Assembly (NCBI GenBank): GCA_016722025.1
Contig: JADKGZ010000006.1
Location: 1-64,000, forward strand
Direction of reading: 5' to 3'
DNA: 64,000 nt
Source of the DNA: Acidimicrobiaceae bacterium
Lineage (GTDB): Bacteria; Actinomycetota; Acidimicrobiia; Acidimicrobiales; Ilumatobacteraceae
The notes under the pieces are model-generated. The model did not search any database. It worked only from the letters and a program-made list of their open reading frames with translations, and was not told the DNA's origin. The position numbers and the translations under genes were made by a program. Within the stretch, counting starts at the first letter, position 1. Each line of letters starts with the position of its first letter. Positions 35,997 through 43,207 of the stretch are shown piece after piece.

Positions 35997-36680
35997 TCAG
36001 GTGGCGACGGCGGCGTGGGCCCGGGCGCGCAGGTCGGCGACGGCGTGGGCCAAGCCCTCGGGGTCGCGGTACAGGGCGCTGCCGGCGACGAGGATGTTGG
36101 CGCCGGCACCGGCGGCAGCTGCGATGGTGGCCGGGCCGATGCCTCCGTCGACCTCGATGTCGACGGCATCGGTGAGCCCCTCGGCCGCGATGAGGGCCCG
36201 CAGGGCTCGGATCTTGGGCTCCATCGAGGCGATGTACTGCTGGCCTCCGAAGCCGGGGTTGACGGTCATGATGAGCACCATGTCGACCAGGTCGAGCACG
36301 TGTGCGACGGCCGAGATGGGCGTGGCCGGGTTCAGCGCGACCGAGGCCTTGGCACCGAGCGAGGTGATGTTGCCCAGGGTGCGGTGCAGGTGCACGCATG
36401 CTTCGGCGTGCACGATCAGCCGTTGGCAGCCGGCGTCGATGTACTCCGCCGCCATCTGGTCGGGGGTGAGCACCATCAGGTGCGCCTCGAACGGCACGGT
36501 GGTGTACTTGCGCGCCGACGCGATCACGTCGGGTCCGAACGTGAGATTGGGCACGAATTGGCCGTCCATGACATCCCACTGGATGCGATCGACACCGGCA
36601 GCTTCCAGCGCCGCCACCTCCTCGCCGAGGCGGGCGAAGTCGGCGGGCAGCACGCTGGGGGCGATCTCGATCCGGGGCAC
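35997..36680 (-). CDS. rpe: Ribulose-phosphate 3-epimerase
   Basis: Rpe interconverts ribulose-5-phosphate and xylulose-5-phosphate in the pentose phosphate pathway. The TIM-barrel motifs are intact: IAPSVLPADFARLGEEV, DVMDGQFVPNLTFGP, EAHLMV, MTVNPGFGGQ and EVDGGIG. It has 227 residues. The start is GTG 36680 with a TACCCT -10 box 6 nt upstream on the minus strand. It is divergent from the RNA methyltransferase gene. Confidence 0.95.
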   Translation of the reverse strand: MPRIEIAPSVLPADFARLGEEVAALEAAGVDRIQWDVMDGQFVPNLTFGPDVIASARKYTTVPFEAHLMVLTPDQMAAEYIDAGCQRLIVHAEACVHLHRTLGNITSLGAKASVALNPATPISAVAHVLDLVDMVLIMTVNPGFGGQQYIASMEPKIRALRALIAAEGLTDAVDIEVDGGIGPATIAAAAGAGANILVAGSALYRDPEGLAHAVADLRARAHAAVAT

Positions 36681-36686
36681 GGTTCG

Positions 36687-36692
36687 AGGGTA
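36687..36692 (-). promoter_or_regulatory. -10 element (TACCCT) of rpe, leaderless type
   Basis: On the minus strand TACCCT ends 6 nt before GTG 36680. Confidence 0.45.
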
Positions 36693-36721
36693 GTGCGCGG
36701 CGTCGCGCCGGGCCAGGTCCG

Positions 36722-36727
36722 TAGGCT
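36722..36727 (+). promoter_or_regulatory. -10 element (TAGGCT) of the RNA methyltransferase gene, leaderless type
   Basis: TAGGCT ends 7 nt before ATG 36735. With the rpe box it forms a compact divergent promoter in 54 bp. Confidence 0.55.
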
Positions 36728-36734
36728 CGCGGGG

Positions 36735-37973
36735 ATGGCGCGCAGAGAGTCACGTCCCAGTGGGCGCACGCACCGCCGCCTCGCGCCGCAGGGGATCGCT
36801 GCGGTGCACGAAGAGGCGGTGCTGGTCGAGAAGATGGCGGCCGGTGGCGAGGCGATCGCTCGCCTGGTCGATGGACGGGTGGTGTTCGTGGAAGGTGCCT
36901 TGCCCGGTGAGACCGTGCGTGTGGCCATCACCACCAGCAAGCGCGACTTCGCCAAGGGTTCCGTCACGGAGGTCGTCGAGGCGTCACCTCACCGAACCCT
37001 CCCTCCGTGCCCCGAGCGGGTGGCGGGGTGCGGCGGTTGCGGGTGGCAGCATGCGGCACCGGAGGCGCAGCTGCAGTGGAAGGCCGAGGTGGTGGCCGAC
37101 GCGATGCGCCGCACGGCGAAGATGCCGGCTGCCGACGTTCGCGTCGGCGGAGCCGTCGGCCCGTGGAACTACCGCACCACCATGCGGCTCGCAGTGGCGG
37201 CCGATGGGCGAGTCGGTCTGCGCGCCGCGTCGAGTCATCGAGTGGTGGCGCTGGCGTCGTGCATGGTGGCGCACCCGGCGCTCGCCGAGTTGCTGCCCCA
37301 CATGCGCGTCGAGGGTGCCGACGAGGTGTCGTTGCGGGTCAGCGTGGCCACGGGCGAGGCCACCGTCTGGTCGCCGTCGCCGTCGGTCCGCTTCGAGGGT
37401 CTGCCCACACACGTGGCCATCGGCCCCGATGCGACGCTGGTCGAGCGAGTTGCAGGCGCCGACCTGCACGTCTCTGCGGCATCGTTCTTCCAATCGGGTC
37501 CCGCCGCGGCGGAGCTGCTCGTCGATGCCGTTCGCCGAGCTTGCGGCGACGTGCTCGAGGGGTTGCGCGGCCCGCTGTTGGATGCCTACGGCGGCATCGG
37601 GTTGTTCGCAGCCACGCTCGGAGCCGCCGACAACGTGGTGGTGGAGAGTTCTCGGTCGTCGTGTGCCGATGCGGTGGTGAACCTCGGCGATCGGGCCACC
37701 GTGCATCGCACGATGTTCGAGCAGTGGGTGCCGCAGCCGGTGGAGCTGGCGGTGGCCGACCCCGCTCGCAGTGGCCTGGGGCGTGAGGCCACCGACGTGC
37801 TCGCTGCCACGGGAGCCAGGCGGCTGGTGCTGGTCAGCTGCGACCCGGTCTCCCTGGCCCGCGACACCGTGCTGCTGGCCGCTCGCGGCTATCGCCACGC
37901 AGGTTCCACCGTGCTGGATCTGTTCCCTCACACCGCACACGTGGAGGTCGTCACTCGCTTCGATCGCACGTAG
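36735..37973 (+). CDS. RNA uracil-C5 methyltransferase (TrmA/RlmC/RlmD family)
   Basis: These enzymes methylate C5 of uracil in 23S rRNA or tRNA using SAM. The 412-residue protein has an N-terminal TRAM-like part (EEAVLVEKMAAGGEAIARL), a Cys cluster for an Fe-S site (CPERVAGCGGCGWQH), the SAM loop DAYGGIGLFAATL, the catalytic VSCDPVSLARD and a C-terminal glutamate region. Family members cannot be told apart by eye, so I give no symbol. It starts MARRESRPSGRTHRRL. Confidence 0.88.
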   Translation: MARRESRPSGRTHRRLAPQGIAAVHEEAVLVEKMAAGGEAIARLVDGRVVFVEGALPGETVRVAITTSKRDFAKGSVTEVVEASPHRTLPPCPERVAGCGGCGWQHAAPEAQLQWKAEVVADAMRRTAKMPAADVRVGGAVGPWNYRTTMRLAVAADGRVGLRAASSHRVVALASCMVAHPALAELLPHMRVEGADEVSLRVSVATGEATVWSPSPSVRFEGLPTHVAIGPDATLVERVAGADLHVSAASFFQSGPAAAELLVDAVRRACGDVLEGLRGPLLDAYGGIGLFAATLGAADNVVVESSRSSCADAVVNLGDRATVHRTMFEQWVPQPVELAVADPARSGLGREATDVLAATGARRLVLVSCDPVSLARDTVLLAARGYRHAGSTVLDLFPHTAHVEVVTRFDRT

Positions 37974-37978
37974 CGGCG

Positions 37979-38569
37979 TCAGTGCAGCTCGCACATCGCT
38001 TGTTCCACCCGCGCCAGATGCGCGGCGCGGCGAGCATCGGTGCTGCGATCGATGTTGTACAGCGCGATCCAAGTGGTGCGGGCCCGCTTGCTGCACAACA
38101 CTCGTAGTGAGCGTGTGACGATGCGCTTGCCGCCCTCACCTTCGAGTGCGTTGACGAGCTTGGTGGAGCCATGGGTGGTGATGGCAACGATGCGCCGGAT
38201 GTTGTGCAGCCTGGGCCGGATGCGGTTCGCCCCTTCCGGAAGCTCGTAGGCCACCCCGGCCACCCACACTCGGTCGATCCAGCCCTTCAACATGGCCGGT
38301 TGGCCGGCCCACCACGTGGGGTACACCAGCACGAGCGCCTCGCACCAACGCAGGTTCGCGGCGTACTCGGCGATGTCGGGCTTGGTCTCGGGTGGTGCCA
38401 GGTGGTTGGTGCGCTCCCACGCGGAGAGCTCGGGCACGAACCCGTCGGCGTACAGGTCGCTCACTCGCACGTCGTGCCCGGCCGCGTGCAGCCCGGCCAG
38501 CGCGCGGTCACGCACCGCCGCCGTGAACGACGTCTCCGACGGGTGGCAGTACACCAGGTGCACCCTCAC
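37979..38569 (-). CDS. NAD(P)H-dependent flavodoxin-like oxidoreductase, second of a pair
   Basis: The protein is in the NQO1/MdaB-KefG-type flavodoxin-fold family, which reduce quinones with FMN/FAD. It has 196 residues with VHLVYCHPSETSFTAAV, the central ALVLVYPTWWAGQPAMLKGW motif and a C-terminal HLARVEQAM helix. It starts at GTG 38569, overlapping the stop of the upstream paralogue (GTGA), so the two are translationally coupled. The two share the same layout and probably arose by duplication. Confidence 0.85.
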   Translation of the reverse strand: MRVHLVYCHPSETSFTAAVRDRALAGLHAAGHDVRVSDLYADGFVPELSAWERTNHLAPPETKPDIAEYAANLRWCEALVLVYPTWWAGQPAMLKGWIDRVWVAGVAYELPEGANRIRPRLHNIRRIVAITTHGSTKLVNALEGEGGKRIVTRSLRVLCSKRARTTWIALYNIDRSTDARRAAHLARVEQAMCELH

Positions 38570-39153
38570 AGCGCACGCATCTTCTGCTCGACCCGATCGA
38601 GGAACGAATCGCGCTGCGTCGCGGTGGACGTGTCGATGGCATACAGCGCCAGCCACGAGGTGCGAGTGCGGATGCCGGTGTTGAGCCGCAACGCCCGCGT
38701 GATGGTGCGGCGGCCGTTGTCGTTGACGAACCGCACGTACGCGCGAGGCGAGCCGTAGACGCTGATGCCGACGATGCGGCGCACGTTGCCGAGGCCGGGG
38801 CGCACCTTGCCCTTGCTGTTGAACACGAACGCCACGCCGGGCACCATCACTCGCTCGAGCCAACCCTTGAGCATGGCCGGCATCGTGCTCCACCACGTGG
38901 GGTACACGAACACGAGTGCGTCGGCCCGCTGCACGTGCGCACCGTGCTCGGCGACCATCGGGTCGATCGCCGGGTGATCGCCGTGGTAGGCGACGTGGTC
39001 GTCGCGGCTCATCGCCGCACGGAAGCCCAGCCCGTAGAGGTCGAGCAGTTGCACCTGGTGCCCTGCTGCGCGCAGCCCGGTACAGGCCCGCTCGGCGATG
39101 GCGTGGCTGAAGCTGTCCGAGTTGGGATGTGCGAGCACCACCACGACCTGCAT
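38566..39153 (-). CDS. NAD(P)H-dependent flavodoxin-like oxidoreductase, first of a pair
   Basis: This 195-residue flavodoxin-fold oxidoreductase has VVVVLAHPNSDSFSHAIAE at the N-terminus and LVFVYPTWWSTMPAMLKGWL in the centre. Its partner follows directly. The two may form a heterodimer or act on different substrates; this is inference. The ATG 39153 has a TAGGGT -10 box 9 nt upstream and lies 39 bp from the divergent MFS gene. Confidence 0.86.
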   Translation of the reverse strand: MQVVVVLAHPNSDSFSHAIAERACTGLRAAGHQVQLLDLYGLGFRAAMSRDDHVAYHGDHPAIDPMVAEHGAHVQRADALVFVYPTWWSTMPAMLKGWLERVMVPGVAFVFNSKGKVRPGLGNVRRIVGISVYGSPRAYVRFVNDNGRRTITRALRLNTGIRTRTSWLALYAIDTSTATQRDSFLDRVEQKMRAL

Positions 39154-39162
39154 GCGCAGTCG

Positions 39163-39168
39163 ACCCTA
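39163..39168 (-). promoter_or_regulatory. -10 element (TAGGGT) of the oxidoreductase pair, leaderless type
   Basis: On the minus strand TAGGGT ends 9 nt before ATG 39153. Only 9 bp separate it from the opposing -10 box. Confidence 0.5.
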
Positions 39169-39177
39169 CCGGTTGCC

Positions 39178-39183
39178 TAGATT
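39178..39183 (+). promoter_or_regulatory. -10 element (TAGATT) of the MFS gene, leaderless type
   Basis: TAGATT ends 9 nt before ATG 39193. It faces the TAGGGT box of the divergent oxidoreductase pair. Confidence 0.5.
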
Positions 39184-39192
39184 CAAGCAACG

Positions 39193-40413
39193 ATGCACAC
39201 GCCGACGGTCGTCTCCCCCCGCGCCGGATCGCGGGAGACGCCGGTGCCGGCCTACCTGGCGGGGTTCCTGCTCATCGGCCTCGGGCTCAGCGTGGCCGGG
39301 CCGGCGCTGTCGCACCTGCGGGATCGCGTGCACACCACCGACGGCGGCATCGCATGGCTCTTCGTCGGCCAATCCGCCGGCTACATCCTCGGCTCGGTGT
39401 TCGCCGGTCATGGGCTCGACAGCGGTCGCGGTCACCGTCGGTGGGTCGCGGCCATGGTCGGTGCCACCTGCTCCATCGTCCTGATCGCGCTCGCGCCCTC
39501 GCTGGCGTTGCTGGTCGCCGCGTTCGCAGTGCTCGGTGGGGCCTGTGGGTTGTGCGATGTCAGCGGCAACACACTGGTGATGTGGAGCCGGCCGGAAGGC
39601 CCTGGTGCGTTGCTCAACGCTCTGCACCTGTGCTTCGCGATCGGTGCCATGGTCACACCGATCATCGTCAACAGGTCGTTGCACCTCACGGATTCCATCT
39701 GGGGTGTGGCGTTGCCGATGGCTGCACTCACCGCGGTGTGCGCCGCGCTGATGCTGCCGCACCCGTCGCCTGCCAGAACTCGGCTGGCGACGGTCGAGCG
39801 CAGCCATGCCGGCGGTGCTCGGGGCACGCAGGTAGCGGTGATCTGCGCGTTCTTCTTCGCGTACGTGGCGATGGAGACGGGCTTCATCAACTGGATCCAC
39901 ACGTACGTCGAGCAGATCGAGTACGGCGGCGCCGCCACCGCCACCGGTGTCACTTCCATGTTCGGTCTCGGCTTCACCGCCGGTCGGGTGCTGGCCATCT
40001 GGGTGGCCCGCCACGTCTCGCCGGGCTGGATCGTTGCCGGCGCGACCCTGCTCTCCGTGCTGTCGTCGTTGCTGTTCGTCGTGTTCGACGGCCCGGGCCC
40101 GATGTTGTGGGTGGTGACGTTGCTGTTCGCTCTCTCCGTCGCCCCGCAATATGCCTCGATGATGGCGTTCGCCGAAACCCATCTCGCCCTCAGCGGGCGC
40201 AACACGTCGGCGATCGTCGCGTCGTCGGGCCTGGGTGGCCTGGTCATGCCGTTCGTCGTCGGCCAGCTGTTCGACCGCATCGGCCCGCAGGCGCTGCCGC
40301 CCACGATCGTGGGGCTCGCCGTGCTCACTGCTGTGGTGGGGGCGTACGGCGGCCGGATGCTGCTGCAGGCTCAGCGGCCACCGGTGACGTCGATGAATGC
40401 TCCCGTCACGTAG
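39193..40413 (+). CDS. MFS transporter
   Basis: This major-facilitator protein has 406 residues and about 12 membrane segments, for example PAYLAGFLLIGLGLSVAG and WVVTLLFALSVAPQYASMM. The overall pattern resembles the sugar-transporter-like branch (FucP/MFSD4 type), but the substrate cannot be read from the sequence. Its last 43 bp overlap the end of the convergent SDR gene. It shares a divergent promoter region with the two flavoproteins. Confidence 0.82.
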   Translation: MHTPTVVSPRAGSRETPVPAYLAGFLLIGLGLSVAGPALSHLRDRVHTTDGGIAWLFVGQSAGYILGSVFAGHGLDSGRGHRRWVAAMVGATCSIVLIALAPSLALLVAAFAVLGGACGLCDVSGNTLVMWSRPEGPGALLNALHLCFAIGAMVTPIIVNRSLHLTDSIWGVALPMAALTAVCAALMLPHPSPARTRLATVERSHAGGARGTQVAVICAFFFAYVAMETGFINWIHTYVEQIEYGGAATATGVTSMFGLGFTAGRVLAIWVARHVSPGWIVAGATLLSVLSSLLFVVFDGPGPMLWVVTLLFALSVAPQYASMMAFAETHLALSGRNTSAIVASSGLGGLVMPFVVGQLFDRIGPQALPPTIVGLAVLTAVVGAYGGRMLLQAQRPPVTSMNAPVT

Positions 40414-41123
40414 CTGGCCTCGGCCGACGCCAGCCACAGCACTGCGCCGGCCACTTCGTCGGCACTGCCGCTGCGTTCCATGGGGATCATCGGCGCCATC
40501 CGTGCAACCCGGCCCGGCGGAGCGTGGAGGTGGAAGTCGCTCTCGATCAGGCCCGGCCGCACACCGTTGACGCGCACGCCCACGTTGGCGAGCTCTTTGG
40601 AGAGCCCGACCGTCATCGTGTCGATGGCGCCCTTCGAGGCCGCGTAGTGCACCCACTCGTGGGGCCCACCGAGCACGGCCGCCTTCGACGAGATGTTCAC
40701 GATGCTGCCGCCGCGCCCGCCGAGGTCGGTGCGCATGCGTGCCGCGGCTTCGCGAGCGCACAGGAACGGACCGGTGATGTTGACCGCCCACAACCGGGCG
40801 AGCATCGGCTCGGTGACGGTGTCGAGCGGGCCGTAGCCGCCTGCGATGCCGGCGTTGTTGACCAGCACATCGAGGCGGCCGAAACGTTCATCGACGTGAG
40901 CGAACATGCTCCGCACGGCCGCTTCGTCGGCGACGTCGGTCTGCACGGTGACGGCGCGGCAACCCGTCTCGCGGATCTCCGCCGCCAGTTCGTCGGCCGG
41001 GTCGCTCGACGTCGAGTAGTTCAACACCACGTGGTAGCGCTTGGCCGCCGCAGCGCGAGCGACGGCAGCACCGATGCCCCGGCCCGCCCCGGTGATGAGC
41101 ATCACGGGTCGTTCGTCAGCCAT
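40371..41123 (-). CDS. Short-chain dehydrogenase/reductase (SDR)
   Basis: The 250-residue SDR has the cofactor motif TGAGRGIGAAVARA (near residue 11), NNAGIAG, and the catalytic set with Ser in NISSKAAVLGG and YAASKGA (Tyr and Lys). The C-terminal GAFIDVTGG is typical. NADP preference cannot be decided. It starts at ATG 41123, overlapping the end of the GNAT gene by 8 bp, so both are one unit. Substrate unknown. Confidence 0.9.
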   Translation of the reverse strand: MADERPVMLITGAGRGIGAAVARAAAAKRYHVVLNYSTSSDPADELAAEIRETGCRAVTVQTDVADEAAVRSMFAHVDERFGRLDVLVNNAGIAGGYGPLDTVTEPMLARLWAVNITGPFLCAREAAARMRTDLGGRGGSIVNISSKAAVLGGPHEWVHYAASKGAIDTMTVGLSKELANVGVRVNGVRPGLIESDFHLHAPPGRVARMAPMIPMERSGSADEVAGAVLWLASAEASYVTGAFIDVTGGR

Positions 41124-41748
41124 CGAGTCGGCTCCTGAGTCGCTGGCGGATCGCCGGCCACTCTGCGGGCAGTATGGAGTATGCGGCCGTGTCGCGGGCG
41201 GTGCCGGGCTGCGTGAGGTGACCGGTACTGGCGCGGTGCTGGCGCAAGATGCCCTCGAAGTGCGCGCCCAGGCGTTCGATCGCGGCCCGGCTCTGCTGGT
41301 TGCGGGCATCGGTGCAGATGGCCACACGGAACACGTGCCACTGCTCGAAGGCCTGCGTGAGCAACAGCAGCTTGGCCTCGGTGTTCAACGGGCTGCGTTG
41401 TGCGTCGGCGGCCAACCAGGTGCCGCCGATCTCCACTTCGGCAGGACTGTCGCGACCGGTGTACCAGGTGACGTTGAGGAAGCGAGTGCAACCCACGGGC
41501 GTGTCGTCGGCGAGGCGGCGCTGCACGAATGGCACGACCGCATCGCGAGCGGCGTCGGCGAGGAGCCAGTCGAGGTAGCCGCCCATCTCCTCGGTGGTGG
41601 CGGGGACGGGCGTATACCCGTACGAGCTGCGGTCGCGGTTGCCGGCGGCCAGCAGTGCTGGGCCGTGGTCGCGAGTGAGGGGCTCGAGTTGCACGTACGT
41701 GCCGGTGAGCGTGAATGGTTCGAGCCGCATGGGCGCACAGCTTCGCAC
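41116..41748 (-). CDS. GNAT family N-acetyltransferase (RimJ/RimL type)
   Basis: This 210-residue acyl-CoA-dependent N-acetyltransferase has the RimL-like pattern: LTGTYVQLEPLTRDH at the start, GCTRFLN and VEIGGTWL in the core, and RNQQSRAAIERLGAHFEGILR in the acetyl-CoA-binding motif. The start is GTG 41748 or the better-conserved ATG 41730. It precedes the SDR. Substrate unknown (proteins, aminoglycosides or small amines are possible in this family). Confidence 0.85.
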   Translation of the reverse strand: MRSCAPMRLEPFTLTGTYVQLEPLTRDHGPALLAAGNRDRSSYGYTPVPATTEEMGGYLDWLLADAARDAVVPFVQRRLADDTPVGCTRFLNVTWYTGRDSPAEVEIGGTWLAADAQRSPLNTEAKLLLLTQAFEQWHVFRVAICTDARNQQSRAAIERLGAHFEGILRQHRASTGHLTQPGTARDTAAYSILPAEWPAIRQRLRSRLDG

Positions 41749-41754
41749 TACGGT
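41749..41754 (+). promoter_or_regulatory. -10 element (TACGGT) of the quinone oxidoreductase gene, leaderless type
   Basis: TACGGT ends 8 nt before ATG 41763. Confidence 0.48.
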
Positions 41755-41762
41755 CGGCCCAC

Positions 41763-42734
41763 ATGCGTGTCGTTTCCTGCAACAGCTTCGGTCCGGTCTC
41801 CGATCTCACGGTCGAGCACCGTCCATCTGTTCCGGTCGGCCCTGGCCAGGTGCGAATCCGAGTCACCGCCGCCGGTGTGAACTTCGTCGACGGGCTGTTC
41901 GTGCAGGGCCTCTATCAGATCAAGCCACCGGTGCCGTTCGTTCCTGGCGGCGAAGTGGCCGGTGTGGTCGCCGAAGTGGGCGACGGCGTCACCACTCATT
42001 CGGTGGGCGACCGCGTGTTCTGCAGCACCGGGTTGGGTGGGTTCGCGAGCGAGGTCGTGTGGCCCGCACGCCGCGTGACCCACACCCCGGCCGGCATGAC
42101 CGACGGCCAGGCCGCCACCTTCGTGCAGAGCTACGGCACCGCCGGGGTCGCGCTCCACCACCGGGCACGGGCGCACGCCGGCGAGTGGCTGTTGGTGCTG
42201 GGTGCCGGCGGTGGGGTCGGCTTGGCGGCAGTCGATGTGGGCCACGCGATGGGCTTGCACGTGATCGCCGCGGCCTCCAGCCAGGAGAAGCGTTCGATCG
42301 CGTCGGCTCACGGTGCCGAAGCGGAGATCGACACCTCGACCGAAGACGTGAAGTCGCGCGCCAAGGAGCTGAGTGGTGGGGGAGTGCACCTCGTCTACGA
42401 CCCGGTGGGTGGGGCACTCGCCGAGGCCGGCCTGCGCAGCCTGCGCGACGACGGCCAGTTGCTGGTGGTCGGGTTCGCTGCCGGCGAGATCCCGAAGCTG
42501 CCGGCCAATCAGATCCTGCTTCGCAACCGACGCGTCACGGGCGTCGACTGGGGTGGCTGGGTGGGCGGCCACCAGGAGGAGAACCAGCAGTTGTTGAGCG
42601 ACGTCGTCGCCGCCATCGATCGTGGCGACCTGCATCCGGTCGAGCCCAAGGCGTACGCGCTGGCCGACGTGGCCGTGGCGCTGCAGGATCAGCTCGACCG
42701 CAAGGTCGTCGGAAAGAGCGTGCTGGTGCCCTGA
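41763..42734 (+). CDS. NADPH:quinone oxidoreductase-like (zinc-free MDR) protein
   Basis: This medium-chain dehydrogenase/reductase of the quinone-oxidoreductase branch has 323 residues. It has VTAAGVNFVDGLFVQGLYQ, the substrate-domain motif VPGGEVAGVV, and the Rossmann motif VLGAGGGVGLAAVDVG. The zinc ligands of classical alcohol dehydrogenases are absent, fitting the quinone-reductase type. It is transcribed away from the GNAT-SDR unit. The ATG is set by the homologous start and the -10 box. Confidence 0.88.
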   Translation: MRVVSCNSFGPVSDLTVEHRPSVPVGPGQVRIRVTAAGVNFVDGLFVQGLYQIKPPVPFVPGGEVAGVVAEVGDGVTTHSVGDRVFCSTGLGGFASEVVWPARRVTHTPAGMTDGQAATFVQSYGTAGVALHHRARAHAGEWLLVLGAGGGVGLAAVDVGHAMGLHVIAAASSQEKRSIASAHGAEAEIDTSTEDVKSRAKELSGGGVHLVYDPVGGALAEAGLRSLRDDGQLLVVGFAAGEIPKLPANQILLRNRRVTGVDWGGWVGGHQEENQQLLSDVVAAIDRGDLHPVEPKAYALADVAVALQDQLDRKVVGKSVLVP

Positions 42735-42774
42735 CCGTGCTGGCCGGAGCGGGCGGCCGGAGCGGGCGGCCGGC

Positions 42775-43059
42775 TCAGTCGCTGTTCCTGGCCGCCTTCT
42801 TCTCCGCCTGCCGGTCCTGCCGTACCCCGCGCAGCACGTATCCGACGACGGCACCCGAGGCAAGGATCAGCAAGAACGCGATCCACACCGGCGCAGTGAA
42901 CTCGAACAGCAGGAAGTGGATGGTGCCCGACTTCGAGTTCTGTGCGATGAAGATCAGCGCGAGGATGCCGATGACGGCACCGATGATCTGGCGGCTGCTG
43001 GGTCGCCAGCCGGCCGACGTGTTCGTTGCTCGGTTGGACCCTTCGTTGACGAACGACAC
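42775..43059 (-). CDS. LapA-like (DUF1049) small membrane protein
   Basis: This 94-residue protein has two membrane helices (IIGAVIGILALIFIAQNSK and VWIAFLLILASGAVVGYVL) and a basic tail, matching LapA/DUF1049 proteins, which act in envelope assembly in some bacteria. It starts with GTG 43059, with AGGAGG 6 nt upstream. It is convergent with the quinone oxidoreductase gene. Confidence 0.8.
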   Translation of the reverse strand: MSFVNEGSNRATNTSAGWRPSSRQIIGAVIGILALIFIAQNSKSGTIHFLLFEFTAPVWIAFLLILASGAVVGYVLRGVRQDRQAEKKAARNSD

Positions 43060-43195
43060 GGCTGCCTCCTGCTCTGCCTGACTGCTGCATCATCTGCTCG
43101 GCCACTCGTGCGTCGTGGCCGGTCGACCGGTACCAAAGCGGGCGATCAGACAGGTGACCACAGCGACACCTCGGCTGCCGGGTGGGCTGCTTTGG

Positions 43196-43201
43196 TAGTC
43201 T
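43196..43201 (+). promoter_or_regulatory. -10 element (TAGTCT) of the glycosyltransferase gene, leaderless type
   Basis: TAGTCT ends 6 nt before GTG 43208. Confidence 0.48.
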
Positions 43202-43207
43202 CCGGCG

